Part shown: positions 18,019 to 27,143 of the stretch, in pieces
Position numbering within the stretch: the first letter of the stretch is position 1
How the letters are laid out: each line of letters starts with the position of its first letter
The notes under the pieces: generated by a model
The model's input: the letters and a program-made list of their open reading frames with translations, nothing else
What the model was told of the DNA's origin: nothing
Databases searched by the model: none
Translations under genes and position numbers: made by a program
Assembly (NCBI GenBank): GCA_937902925.1
Contig: CALFNN010000102.1
Coordinates: forward strand, 1 to 64,000
Source: an uncultured Opitutaceae bacterium
Lineage (GTDB): Bacteria; Verrucomicrobiota; Verrucomicrobiia; Opitutales; Opitutaceae
Reading direction: 5' to 3'
Length of the DNA stretch: 64,000 nucleotides

Positions 18019-19320
18019 ATGAACCCCAAGAAACTGTGTCTCGCGTTGTCGCTCGGCGTTGCCGCCCTGGCGCTGCCGTTTCGGGCCGCGGAGCCGGCCC
18101 CCACGGAACCGCCGACGTCGTGGGTCGACCCCGACACCGGTCACCGCGTCATCCGCGTGACGCGCGAGCCCGGCTCGGCGAGCCTGTATTTCAACGACAA
18201 CTCCTGCACCCCCGACGGCCGGAGCATGGTTTACACGGCCGGGGGCGGAATTTCAGTCGTGGACCTCGCAACGTTCCAGACGCGGCCGCTCGTGCCCGCT
18301 CCCGCTCGCGTGATTGTCGTGGGCCACAAGACGCCGACCGTCTACTACACCAGGAATTCCGCGGACCGAGGCGCGTCGTCGCTCTACGCGACGAACATCG
18401 ACACGGGCGAAACGCGGAAGATCGCCGACCTGCCGCGGCGCGCGAGTATTTCCAGCATCAACGCCGACGAAACGCTCGGCGCAGGGACGTTCAACGAGGA
18501 CGACGGTCCCGCGGCACCCCGCGCGGCCGCGCCGATGGCGACCGTCAGCCAGCAGGAGGCGGCGAAGCGCGGGCAGGTGCTGGACGCGGCAGTGAGCAAG
18601 GTGAACATGATGGACGCGCGCCTCGCGGAACGCCGGCCGATGACGATGTTCACGCTCGATCTCCGCACGGGCGCGACAAAGAACATCATGGAGCACAGCA
18701 CGGACTGGTTGAACCATCTCCAGTTTTCCCCGACCGACCCGACGCGGCTGATGTATTGCCACGAGGGCACGTGGTGGAAGGTCGACCGGATCTGGACCAT
18801 TCGCACGGATGGAACGCAGAACACGCTCGTCCACCAACGGACGATGGGCCTGGAGGCGGCCGGCCACGAGTTCTGGAGCCCCGACGGCAAGACCATCTGG
18901 TATGAAATCCGGTTTCCGTGGGGCGTGGACCACTTCACCGGCGGCTACAACGTCGAGACCGGCGAGCGCACGTGGTATCACGTCGACCTCAACGCGTGGT
19001 CGATCCACTACAGCCAGACCGCCGATGGAAAACTTTTCTGCGGCGACGGCGGCTCCGGCACCGTGGTGGAATGGGCCTCGCCGGAGAACGAATGGATTTA
19101 CCTGTTCCGCCCCGAGCTGCTGAACGCGACCGGTTCCCTCGGCGAGCATCTCGTGCGGCCGGGGGTCTTTCACCCGGAGCGGCTCGTGAACCTGCACAAA
19201 AACAAATACACGCTCGAGCCGAACGCGTTTTTCACGCCGGACCAGAAGCACGTGATCTTCCGCTCGAACATGTTCGGCCCGACCTACGTTTTCGCCGTCG
19301 AGGTGGCGAAGGCGCAATGA
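18019..19320 (+). CDS. exported oligogalacturonate lyase (PL22)
   Basis: A 433-residue protein with a signal peptide (about 1-24) and a beta-propeller made of WD40-like TolB-type repeats. Blades read LYFNDNSCTPDGRSMVYT, HLQFSPTDPTRLMYCHEG, HEFWSPDGKTIWYE and FFTPDQKHVIFRS. The conserved HLQFSP and HEG histidines match those that hold Mn2+ and the substrate in PL22. The enzyme beta-eliminates unsaturated digalacturonate and short oligogalacturonates. It fits the GH28 and rhamnogalacturonan esterase nearby. It starts 13 nt after the tRNA. Confidence 0.85.
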   Translation: MNPKKLCLALSLGVAALALPFRAAEPAPTEPPTSWVDPDTGHRVIRVTREPGSASLYFNDNSCTPDGRSMVYTAGGGISVVDLATFQTRPLVPAPARVIVVGHKTPTVYYTRNSADRGASSLYATNIDTGETRKIADLPRRASISSINADETLGAGTFNEDDGPAAPRAAAPMATVSQQEAAKRGQVLDAAVSKVNMMDARLAERRPMTMFTLDLRTGATKNIMEHSTDWLNHLQFSPTDPTRLMYCHEGTWWKVDRIWTIRTDGTQNTLVHQRTMGLEAAGHEFWSPDGKTIWYEIRFPWGVDHFTGGYNVETGERTWYHVDLNAWSIHYSQTADGKLFCGDGGSGTVVEWASPENEWIYLFRPELLNATGSLGEHLVRPGVFHPERLVNLHKNKYTLEPNAFFTPDQKHVIFRSNMFGPTYVFAVEVAKAQ

Positions 19321-19330
19321 CGGGCGCCGC

Positions 19331-20368
19331 TTACCGCGACGGCTTCGCGGAGCGCAGCGTCGGACCGTCGACCCAGCGCGCCGGGATCGTGGTGGTCGAG
19401 GGCCACTCGGGGATGCCGGTCTCGTTGCGCTGGAGCTGGGCGATGAGGAGCTCCGTGCTGCGCGCGCCAAGAATCCGCGGCTGCAGGTCGAGGCCGGCGC
19501 ACGGACGGGTTTTCATCAGCACGTTGAGGCAGACAAAACCGTGGCTCGCCGGCACGTCGGCACCGCAGCTCTCCATCCAATCGAGCGCCTCGGTGTTGTG
19601 GGCCAGCACGACATCGGGTTTGAACTTGCGGAACCAGCGCACGAAATCCTCCCGCGTGTAGGTGTCGACGATCAACGGCGGCACGGCGCGGATAGCGGGG
19701 TGGCTCTCCTGGAACGCGCGGAAAGCCGCGCCCCAGCGGTATTGCAGCCGCTCGTCCTGGTGCTTGTGAAGAAACAGCGCCGGGCGGCGGTAGCCGAGCG
19801 CCGCGAGGCGTTGCAGCGCCGCAAGCAGCGAGCGGTAGTGATCCGAGCAGACCGAATGCAGCGCGGGCCGCTCGATGATGTAGTCGGTGTAGATGCCGGC
19901 GTAGAGCGTCCAGTCGAGGTTGGAGAGATCCGGCTCGTCCCACGCGGGCAGCAGGATGACCCCGTGGATGCCGCGCGACTGGAGGATCGAATCGAGCCGC
20001 TGGACGGAGACGCCCGCGTGGCCGACGGAGAACCGCTCGACCTTGAAACCGAGCTCGGTGGCGCGGATCTCGGCGCCGGCCACGAGCTCACGATGAAAGC
20101 GGGCGGCGTCGTCGGGCCGGTCGGGCTCGTTGAAGTCGACCGCGGCGAGCACGCCGCGAAATGCCGTGCCGCGTGAGCGCCGGAGCTCGGACATGAGCGC
20201 GCCCGCGAGCGGATTGCGCCGGTAACCGGCCTCGCGCGCCGCCTTGCGGACGCGGGCGGCGGTGCCCGGGTCGACGCGCGGCGAACCGCGCAGCGCATCC
20301 GACACGGTGGTGCGTGACAAGCCGAGCACGCGGGCGAGGGAACGGAGGGTGGGAGCGGAGGAGGCCAT
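19331..20368 (-). CDS. LacI family transcriptional regulator
   Basis: A 345-residue regulator. The HTH reads PTLRSLARVLGLSRTTVSDALRGSP and the ligand-binding domain runs to the C-terminal TTIPARWVDGPTL, the same terminal style as the regulator at 12452. Started at ATG 20368; the longer frame would run into the divergent promoter region. It is convergent with the PL22 gene and divergent from the sodium symporter, so control of pectin-derived sugar uptake is likely. Repeated GCAACCG half-sites lie between it and the symporter. Confidence 0.87.
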   Translation of the reverse strand: MASSAPTLRSLARVLGLSRTTVSDALRGSPRVDPGTAARVRKAAREAGYRRNPLAGALMSELRRSRGTAFRGVLAAVDFNEPDRPDDAARFHRELVAGAEIRATELGFKVERFSVGHAGVSVQRLDSILQSRGIHGVILLPAWDEPDLSNLDWTLYAGIYTDYIIERPALHSVCSDHYRSLLAALQRLAALGYRRPALFLHKHQDERLQYRWGAAFRAFQESHPAIRAVPPLIVDTYTREDFVRWFRKFKPDVVLAHNTEALDWMESCGADVPASHGFVCLNVLMKTRPCAGLDLQPRILGARSTELLIAQLQRNETGIPEWPSTTTIPARWVDGPTLRSAKPSR

Positions 20369-20395
20369 CTCGGACTGTCCGACTTTCCGCCGGTC

Positions 20396-20441
20396 GCAAC
20401 CGAAAGCAACCGTTTTCATGCACGCGGCATGCGCCGGTTGC
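20396..20441. promoter_or_regulatory. candidate LacI operator cluster
   Basis: GCAACCG occurs at 20396 and 20406 as a 10-bp tandem (GCAACCGAAA GCAACCGTTT), and inverted as CGGTTGC at 20435. Embedded in it is the near-palindrome GAAAGCAACCGTTTTC (20403-20418, one mismatch), plus CATGC/GCATG arms at 20417-20431. It sits between the divergent LacI and symporter genes, where an operator for both would be expected. Confidence 0.45.
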
Positions 20442-20562
20442 CTTCTTGGCCGGCGTGGAACAGTCCCGCTGCGGGTTGGGCCGGGAGAGGACCGCGGCGG
20501 ATAAGTTTGCTCGCCGTGGCTCCGGTCGCGGCTCAGTTTTTTTCTCAACCCCCAACCCCGTC

Positions 20563-22587
20563 ATGACCATCGGCAGCCTGAACATCATCGATCTCGCCAT
20601 CATCGTCGCCTACCTCGCGGCGGTCGTCTACATCGGGAAGCGGGCGGCGAAGGGCACGAAGAGTGAGGACGGCTTCTTCCTCGCCGGCCGGAAACTCGGG
20701 AAGCTCTACCAGTTCTTCCTGAATTTCGGCAACGCCACCGAGCCGCAGGGTGCCGTGAGCACGGCGAGCTTCGTCTACCAGCAGGGGGCGCCCGGCTCGT
20801 GGCTGTCGTTCCAGACGGTTTTCATGAACCCGTATTTCTGGTTCATGAACGTCTGGTTCCGCCGCGTGCGACTCACGACGCTCGCGGATTTGTTCGAAGA
20901 CCGGTTTGCGAGCCGCGGGCTCAGCATGTTTTACGCGCTCTTCCAGATTCTCGTCGCCTGCGTGTTCCTCGGCTTCGGCAATGTCACGGCCTACAAGATC
21001 GCCTCGTCGCTCGTCGTGAAACCCGAGGCGGCCTGGACCGGGGATGAACGTGCCGCGGTCGAGGGTTACCGCGAGCTCAAGGTTTTGGAGAAGCAAAACT
21101 CGACCGCGGCGCTCGTCGACGGGGAAAAGGCGCGGCTCGAGCTGCTGCGTGAACGCAATGCCCGCGGCGAGTTGCACAGCTACATCACGCTGCTCAACGA
21201 GGCCGCCTTCTACATCGTGTTTGGAATCGTGGTCGGCACCTACATCGTGATGGGTGGCATGTCCGCCGCGGCGGTGAACGAGGGCCTGCAAAGCGTGCTG
21301 ATCATCGTGTTTTCGCTGCTGTTGATTCCGACAGGCCTGCACGCGATCGGCGGCTGGAGCGCGCTGGCGAAAAAGGTGCCGACGCGCATGCTCGACCTGT
21401 TCGGGGCCAGCGGCTCGGACCAGTATTCGGTCGTGGCGCTGGGCGCGATTCTGCTCGTGAGCATCGTCCAGAACGCGGGCCTCAGCCATAACATGGGCAT
21501 CTGCGGCTCGGCGAAGAACGAGTTTGCCGCGCGCAGCGGCGTGTCGGGCAATTACCTGAAACGGCTCATGATCATCATGTGGGCGTTTGCCGGCCTGATC
21601 GCCATCGCGCTGTTCGGCGTCGGCGGGCTCTCCGATCCCGACGCGACGTGGGGCGCCATGTCCAACAAGCTGCTCGGACCGGGCCTGATCGGCCTGATGC
21701 TCGCCGGCGTGCTCGCCGGGACGATGTCGACCCTTGCCGCCAAGGCCCTCGCCATCTCGTCGCTGTTTGTGCGCAACGTCTACCGGCAGATCTGGCCGGA
21801 TATCACGCAGGAACGGGGCGTGTTTTTTGCGCGCTGCACGATTATCGCGGTGCTGATGCTCGGCACGATCTCGGCGCTGCTGATGGGCAGTTTTTATTCG
21901 ATCGTGAACCTCGTGCTCACGGTCAACATCCCGTTCGGCGCCGCCGTGCTGCTGACGTTCTGGTGGCGGCGCGTCACCGCCCCGGCGGTCTGGAGCTGTG
22001 TCTTGCTTTCGACGCTCACCATCATCGTGGTGCCAAAGGTCGCACAATACATCCCGGCGCTCGCCCAGAACCAGTCGCTCGCGGCGATGAGCACGAAGCC
22101 CGGGACCGGCGTCTATTTCGACTCGGTCGTCCATCAGAGCGAGAAGGACCTGACGACGCCGTTGATCGGCAGCGGGCGGTTCAATCTCGAGGCGTGGACG
22201 CTCGGCCACCTCGGCCTCGATGTCCGCGCGCTTTCCCCGAACCAGCGGGGGATCACGCTGCAGTTCTTCTTCGACGGCCTCTTTCCGTTTGCGGTGCTGA
22301 TCATCGTCAGCCTGCTGACGAAACATCCCGATCTCGTGCGCGTCGCGGTATTCTATGGGAAGATGAAAACCCCCGTCGGCGACACGCCGGAGCTGGAGGC
22401 CGCCGGCATGGCGGAGTCGAGGCGCAACCCGGCGCGCTTTGATCACACGAAGCTGCTGCCCTGGTCGAGTTGGGAATTCTGCAAGTGGGACCGGGTCGAC
22501 ACGATCGGCTTCATCATTTGCAGTGCGCTTTCGGGAGTCATCGTGCTGGTGTTCCTCGGGCTGCTCCGGCTCGCCGCGCCTGCCTAG
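20563..22587 (+). CDS. sodium:solute symporter family protein
   Basis: A 674-residue inner-membrane protein of the SSS family with about 14 helices. The first reads NIIDLAIIVAYLAAVVYIGK, followed by the GFFLAGRKLGK loop typical of the family and a TEPQGAVSTASF region near the Na+ site. ATG at 20563 is preferred because upstream in-frame codons translate to Arg-rich non-membrane sequence. It diverges from a LacI regulator and lies in the pectin locus, so uptake of galacturonate, rhamnose or a disaccharide is inferred. A hydrophilic insert around residues 148-200 is longer than in many members. Confidence 0.85.
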   Translation: MTIGSLNIIDLAIIVAYLAAVVYIGKRAAKGTKSEDGFFLAGRKLGKLYQFFLNFGNATEPQGAVSTASFVYQQGAPGSWLSFQTVFMNPYFWFMNVWFRRVRLTTLADLFEDRFASRGLSMFYALFQILVACVFLGFGNVTAYKIASSLVVKPEAAWTGDERAAVEGYRELKVLEKQNSTAALVDGEKARLELLRERNARGELHSYITLLNEAAFYIVFGIVVGTYIVMGGMSAAAVNEGLQSVLIIVFSLLLIPTGLHAIGGWSALAKKVPTRMLDLFGASGSDQYSVVALGAILLVSIVQNAGLSHNMGICGSAKNEFAARSGVSGNYLKRLMIIMWAFAGLIAIALFGVGGLSDPDATWGAMSNKLLGPGLIGLMLAGVLAGTMSTLAAKALAISSLFVRNVYRQIWPDITQERGVFFARCTIIAVLMLGTISALLMGSFYSIVNLVLTVNIPFGAAVLLTFWWRRVTAPAVWSCVLLSTLTIIVVPKVAQYIPALAQNQSLAAMSTKPGTGVYFDSVVHQSEKDLTTPLIGSGRFNLEAWTLGHLGLDVRALSPNQRGITLQFFFDGLFPFAVLIIVSLLTKHPDLVRVAVFYGKMKTPVGDTPELEAAGMAESRRNPARFDHTKLLPWSSWEFCKWDRVDTIGFIICSALSGVIVLVFLGLLRLAAPA

Positions 22588-22607
22588 GCCCGGCAGGCTC
22601 GGCGTGA

Positions 22608-22652
22608 AAATCCCGCCGGCGGTGGCTGGCCGCGGCGGCGGGATTTGCTTTT
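22608..22652 (+). terminator. rho-independent-type terminator after the symporter
   Basis: Perfect 11-bp arms AAATCCCGCCG and CGGCGGGATTT (22608-22618, 22636-22646) with a GC-rich loop, followed by GCTTTT. It starts 20 nt after the symporter stop. The T-run is short. Confidence 0.6.
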
Positions 22653-22691
22653 GCGGTTGTAGCCTTGCCTGCCCGGGGCCGTCTTGCTGGC

Positions 22692-24524
22692 ATGCGTCGC
22701 GCGATCGTGCAGCCATTCTCCCCATCCTTTCGCCGGAGCCGCTTCCTGGCGGTCGTGCTGGCCGGTGCGGCTGGAGTCCTGGCCCTTGCGGCGGGGGAAC
22801 CACCTCCAGCCGGACCCGTGGTCGAGCTCCCCAAGTTCGTGGTCACGGACACCCGCGACCTGCCGCCGCCCGAGGCGTGGCGCTACGGCGAGATTCCCGG
22901 CTTCGAGATTTTGTCCAACGCCTCCGACAAGGCGACGACGCGGCTGATCGACGATTTTTCCATGTTCAAGCAGGCGCTCGGCTATGTCTGGCCGGTGCCG
23001 AACCGGGCCTCGGTTCCGACCGCGCTGATCGTCTGCGGCCGGGGCGGCAAGTTCGATGCCTTCGTGCCCGCCGGCAAGACCAGCGCCGAGGGCGTGCTCG
23101 CCAGTATTTTCCTGAAGGACCGCGACCAGACGGCGATCGTGATCGACCTGGAGGCATCCACGCTGAACATCTCGGGCGGTGACACGACCGACGACGCCGC
23201 CACGGGCACCGATTCCACGCAAATCGCGGTCGACCACAACAAGCAGCTCTATCGGGAATATGTCCACTATCTGCTGAGCAAGAGCGAGCCGCGCACGCCG
23301 GCCTGGTTCGAGGAAGGCATGGCGCAGATCATCATGGCGATGAAGTTCGACTCGACGTCGATCGTCTTCGGCAAGCTCGAGGACCCCAACACCATCTCCG
23401 CGGCGGCCGGGATGATCCAGCAGCTCAATGCCGCGGCGACGGCCGACGATCCCGATGCGGACCTGCTGCCCGGCGCGCCCGTCGAGGATCGCGATTTCAA
23501 CGCCGCCCTGCAGCACAAGGCGCTGGTGCCGCTGGACAAGTTTTTCGCGGTCCAGCACGACTCGCCGGAGGCGCTCAATCCGCTCGGCAACAACCGCTGG
23601 GCGAAGCAGGCCTACGCCTTCGTGCACCTGTGCCTCTACGGGGAGGGCGGGCGTTTCCAGAAGGGATTCGCGCAGTTCCTCGTGCGCTCGGCGAAGGAGC
23701 CGGTCACCGAGGCGATGTTCAAGGAGTGCTTCGGCATGACCTACAAGTCGATGCTGCTCCAGCTGCGCGGCTACATCGACGTGTCGTCCTACAAGTCGAT
23801 CGAGTTTAGCGTGAAGAAGGGCCAGAAAATTCCGCAGCCGCCGGGCCTCGTGCTGCGCGAGGCGACGCCGGCCGAGGTCGGCCGGATCAAGGGCGGGGCG
23901 CTGGAGCTGGCCGGCCACAAGGAGCAGGCGCACACCGAGCTCATCGCGCCCTATGTCCGTGGGGAGCGCGATCCGCGGCTCCTCGCGGCGCTCGGGCTCG
24001 ACGAACACGCCGCCGGCCACGACGACCGCGCCCGCAAGTTTCTCGAGGCCGCCGTCGCGGCCAAGGTCGGGTGGCCGCGCGCCTACCTCGAGCTGGCGCG
24101 TTTCCGCTACGCCGATGCGCTCGCGCAGCCCGCGGCGCCGGACCAGCGTTTTTCCCCGGCGCAGTCCGATGCAGTCGTCGACCTCCTGATGGCCGCCCGG
24201 TCGCAGCCTCCATCGCTGCCGGAGGTTTACGAGTTGATCGCCGACACCTGGGTGCGCAGCGCAACCCCGCCCGGGCGCGACCGGGTCGGTCTCGTGGTCG
24301 AGGGGGCGCGCTTGTTTCCCGGCCACTTGAAACTTGTCTATCAGGCCGCCGCGCTCTGCGCGCAGGCGGGCGTGGTGGACGTCGCCCATCGGCTCGCGGA
24401 TTACGGGCTCGAGGTCGCGCCCGATGCGACGTCGAAGGCGCATTTTCAAGAACTGAAAGCGGGGCTGCCGCCGCTGCCGCCGTCGGAAAAATCCCCGGCG
24501 GGTTCCGCCGCGCCAAAATCTTGA
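22692..24524 (+). CDS. exported DUF1570-like protein with degenerate metallopeptidase motif
   Basis: A 610-residue protein with a signal peptide (about 1-36). Mature residues 43-53 read [11 protein letters not shown], resembling the receptor N-terminus of this genome. Then comes [16 protein letters not shown] and a peptidase-like domain. The zinc-site region is YREYVHYLL (187-195) with [11 protein letters not shown] (203-213). The usual HExxH has Arg188 in place of the first His, while Glu189, His192 and the distal Glu are kept. The C-terminal third looks helical and TPR-like. Peptidase activity is doubtful. Function unknown; it stands alone between the symporter and rhaM. Confidence 0.65.
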   Translation: MRRAIVQPFSPSFRRSRFLAVVLAGAAGVLALAAGEPPPAGPVVELPKFVVTDTRDLPPPEAWRYGEIPGFEILSNASDKATTRLIDDFSMFKQALGYVWPVPNRASVPTALIVCGRGGKFDAFVPAGKTSAEGVLASIFLKDRDQTAIVIDLEASTLNISGGDTTDDAATGTDSTQIAVDHNKQLYREYVHYLLSKSEPRTPAWFEEGMAQIIMAMKFDSTSIVFGKLEDPNTISAAAGMIQQLNAAATADDPDADLLPGAPVEDRDFNAALQHKALVPLDKFFAVQHDSPEALNPLGNNRWAKQAYAFVHLCLYGEGGRFQKGFAQFLVRSAKEPVTEAMFKECFGMTYKSMLLQLRGYIDVSSYKSIEFSVKKGQKIPQPPGLVLREATPAEVGRIKGGALELAGHKEQAHTELIAPYVRGERDPRLLAALGLDEHAAGHDDRARKFLEAAVAAKVGWPRAYLELARFRYADALAQPAAPDQRFSPAQSDAVVDLLMAARSQPPSLPEVYELIADTWVRSATPPGRDRVGLVVEGARLFPGHLKLVYQAAALCAQAGVVDVAHRLADYGLEVAPDATSKAHFQELKAGLPPLPPSEKSPAGSAAPKS

Positions 24525-24603
24525 TTCCGCCCGGGCGCCGGCCAGCGTGCCCGGATCGAAATCGACTGCCCGGCCGCCGTCGCACCCGTCAATCCCGACT
24601 ACC

Positions 24604-24918
24604 ATGATCCGAAAATCGTTCGTGATGAGTGTTAATGCCGGTTGCGAGGCCGAGTATGCCCGCCGCCACCAGCCCATCTGGGCCGAACTCGAGGCCGTGC
24701 TCACGGCGCACGGTGCGCACAACTACTCAATCTTCCTGCATCCGGAAACGCGCCAGCTTTTCGGCTACGTCGAGATCGAGGACGAGGCCCGCTGGGCCGC
24801 GGTCGCGCAGACCGACGTCTGCCAGCGCTGGTGGAAACACATGGGCGACGTCATGCCGAGCAACCCGGACCACAGCCCCGTCGCGCGCGACCTGAAGGAA
24901 GTGTTTCACATCGATTGA
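24604..24918 (+). CDS. rhaM: L-rhamnose mutarotase
   Basis: A 104-residue protein, the normal length for RhaM. It interconverts alpha and beta anomers of L-rhamnose. The family pattern is visible: a ferredoxin-like alpha/beta fold with [12 protein letters not shown] (catalytic His region), [21 protein letters not shown] and [19 protein letters not shown] at 24604 yields the standard MIRKSF start. No rhamnose isomerase or kinase genes are adjacent, but rhamnogalacturonan-degrading genes follow on the other strand. Confidence 0.9.
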   Translation: MIRKSFVMSVNAGCEAEYARRHQPIWAELEAVLTAHGAHNYSIFLHPETRQLFGYVEIEDEARWAAVAQTDVCQRWWKHMGDVMPSNPDHSPVARDLKEVFHID

Positions 24919-25026
24919 GGCGCGGCGGGCGGTTTGCGGCCCGGGCATCGCGCTGACGGGCGCGGGCAGGATGCGGTCAACGTGCACGCCCGGCCGCGGA
25001 CCGTAGAGTGAAGATGGGCGGCCGCA

Positions 25027-26331
25027 TCACGGCGTCATCGTCACCGTCACCTTCGCCGCGGCCGTGGAGAGCTTGTTCACGCCGTCGGGCGTCGTGATCG
25101 TGCAATTTTCGAAGCGGACGTTTTCGGCGTTGTAGATACCGAAGGGGAGGTCGGCGATGATGGCGACGTTTTGGAATAAGATGTTGCTCGCAGGCGCTTC
25201 CGGCAGGCCCCAGATCAGGCCGGCGCGGCGGCCCTTCGCGGCGGTGGCGGTGATGTTGCGAAAGGTGAAGTTGCGATAGACGGGCGTGAGCTTGGCGAGC
25301 GGCGCGGCGGGATAACGCGCGGCGATTTCGGGCGTGAGCTTGTTGAGGTCGCGAAACTCGCGCTCCTTCGCCATGTAGGCGCCGTAGATCAGGATCGGTT
25401 CCGCGACGTCGGTCATCTTGAGGTCCTCGTAAACGAGGTTTTCCACGATGCCGCCGCGGTCGCGGTCGGACTTGATGCGTATGCCGCAGTCGGTGCCGGT
25501 GAACGTGCAGTCGCGGACGGTGATGTTGGAGACGCCGTTGCGCGCGTAGCTGCCGATGGAGACACCGTGGCCGTTGCCGTAGGTGTTGTGCTGGATGAGC
25601 ACATCGTGGGTGTCGCCGCCGCAGGTGTAGTCGTCGTCACCGACGCTGATGTCGCAGTGCTCGACGAGGATGGTGCGGCCGGAAACGTCGCAGGCGTCGG
25701 TATTGTGGCTCGGCGTCACCGGGTCGGTGGAGGCGGGGGCGCGAACGGTCACGCCGCGCACGGTGACGTGCGACATGCCGCTGAACGCGATGTGAAACAT
25801 CGGCGAGTTTTTCAGCGTAACGCCTTCGACGAGGACGCGTTCGCACTTGCTGAGCTTGAACATGCGCGGGCGGCGCGCGCCGGGCGTTTTCGCGAACGGC
25901 CACCATGGCTCGCCCTGGCCGTCGATCGTGCCTGCGCCGGTGAGCGCGACGTCGTGGAGGTCGGAGCCGCTGAGAAAATCTTCGCCGCGTTCGGTGCCGC
26001 CGGGATATTTGCCGAGCGGGAGCATGGTGAGCGTGGCGCCGCTCGCGACGTGGAGGTTGAGGTTGCTCGCGAGCTGGAGCGGGCCGCTGAGATAGTCGCC
26101 GGCGGGGACCTCGACGATGCCGCCGCCGGCCGTGCGCGCCGCGTCGATTGTCGCCTGCAGCGCGGCCGTGTCGTCGGTGACGCCGTCGCCCTTGGCGCCG
26201 TGATCACGAATGCTGAAAGTGCGGTCGGGGATTTTCGGGAGGTCGGGCTTGATGTCGGCGGCGTGCGAGAGGGAGATCAGGCCGGCCGAAAAAAGGCCGG
26301 CCGTCGCGAGGAGCGTCCGGAGGAGTTTCAT
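25027..26331 (-). CDS. exported GH28 polygalacturonase-like hydrolase
   Basis: A 434-residue protein with a signal peptide (about 1-24) and a right-handed parallel beta-helix. GH28 active-site motifs are present in order: HNTDACD (NTDxxD), GDDDYTCGG (DD pair), GNGHGVSIGS (GHG) and GIRIKSDRDRGG (RIK). It opens with the pectate-lyase-like FSIRDHGAKGDGVTDDT. It hydrolyses galacturonan or rhamnogalacturonan backbones; the exact linkage cannot be told. It lies just downstream of a rhamnogalacturonan acetylesterase, with 61 nt between the genes. Confidence 0.9.
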   Translation of the reverse strand: MKLLRTLLATAGLFSAGLISLSHAADIKPDLPKIPDRTFSIRDHGAKGDGVTDDTAALQATIDAARTAGGGIVEVPAGDYLSGPLQLASNLNLHVASGATLTMLPLGKYPGGTERGEDFLSGSDLHDVALTGAGTIDGQGEPWWPFAKTPGARRPRMFKLSKCERVLVEGVTLKNSPMFHIAFSGMSHVTVRGVTVRAPASTDPVTPSHNTDACDVSGRTILVEHCDISVGDDDYTCGGDTHDVLIQHNTYGNGHGVSIGSYARNGVSNITVRDCTFTGTDCGIRIKSDRDRGGIVENLVYEDLKMTDVAEPILIYGAYMAKEREFRDLNKLTPEIAARYPAAPLAKLTPVYRNFTFRNITATAAKGRRAGLIWGLPEAPASNILFQNVAIIADLPFGIYNAENVRFENCTITTPDGVNKLSTAAAKVTVTMTP

Positions 26332-26392
26332 GGCCGGAAGCCTATCGGGCCGAATACGCTTTGGGGAGAAAAACCGCCGGGCGCCGGCACAC

Positions 26393-27136
26393 TCACTTCA
26401 ACCACTTCGCGAGCGGGAGGTTCAGCTCGCGAATTTCGGCGGCGGCGAGCCCGGCCACTTTGACCGCGCCGGCCTCGACGAAGTGCGTGTCGTCCTGGCG
26501 GCCTTGCGGATATTTCGGGTGCTCGCCGGGCTTGAGCCACATGAAGAATTTTTTTGACGGCTCGTCGCCGGTTTCCTGCAGCCATTGCGAGGTTGCGGCC
26601 TCGAGATCGAGCAGCGGGACTTTCTCCTCTGCCGCCACGGCGCGGATGGCATCAGGATACGCACCGTGTGTCGGCACGAGTTTGCCGTCCTTGCCGAATT
26701 TCCGGCGGGCCACGGGCGTCGCGAGAATCGGCGTCGCCTGCTTCGCGCGGGTTTCGCGGATGAAGCGACGGAGGTTGTCGCGGAACTCCGTGGCGGGATT
26801 CGTGCCCACGGCACGGTTCTCCACTTTCTCGTCGTTGTGGCCGAACTGGATGATCACGTAGTCGCCGGGTTGCAGCGCGGCGACGAGCCGCGCCCAGCGG
26901 CCTTCGGTGATGAAGCTCTTGGTGCTGCGGCCGTTGACGGCGTGGTTCTGGACCATCGCGGGATCCTTGAAGAGTCCGTTCAGCGCCATGCCCCAGCCGC
27001 GCTCGGGGATGTCGAGTTCCTTGATCGCCATCGTCGAGTCGCCGGCGAGATAGACGAGCGGCGCGGCGTCGGCGGCGTGGAGCGCGGCGGCCGGGGCGAG
27101 GGCAAGGAGGAGGACGGGGAGGGGGGGCAGGCGCAT
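26393..27136 (-). CDS. rhamnogalacturonan acetylesterase (SGNH, CE12-like)
   Basis: A 247-residue exported SGNH hydrolase. The signal peptide runs to about AAALHAADA. Block I is LAGDSTM (Ser nucleophile), block II GWGMAL, block III FGHNDEK, and block V DDTHFVEAG (Asp/His). It removes acetyl groups from galacturonate in rhamnogalacturonan I. ATG at 27136 is 7 nt after the stop of the threonine-dehydratase-like gene, so these share a transcript. The neighbouring GH28 is the likely functional partner. Confidence 0.85.
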   Translation of the reverse strand: MRLPPLPVLLLALAPAAALHAADAAPLVYLAGDSTMAIKELDIPERGWGMALNGLFKDPAMVQNHAVNGRSTKSFITEGRWARLVAALQPGDYVIIQFGHNDEKVENRAVGTNPATEFRDNLRRFIRETRAKQATPILATPVARRKFGKDGKLVPTHGAYPDAIRAVAAEEKVPLLDLEAATSQWLQETGDEPSKKFFMWLKPGEHPKYPQGRQDDTHFVEAGAVKVAGLAAAEIRELNLPLAKWLK

Positions 27137-27143
27137 GGGAAAA

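Noticed and set aside
22648-22690. Partial resemblance (TTTTGCGGTTGTAGCC) to the shared sigma-gene promoter motif
   Set aside because: Only the first box is similar and no second box lies at 12-14 nt; it overlaps the symporter terminator.
20545-24722. Two long minus-strand ORFs opposite the symporter and DUF1570-like gene
   Set aside because: The plus-strand frames have clear membrane helices, signal peptide and family motifs; the minus frames do not.
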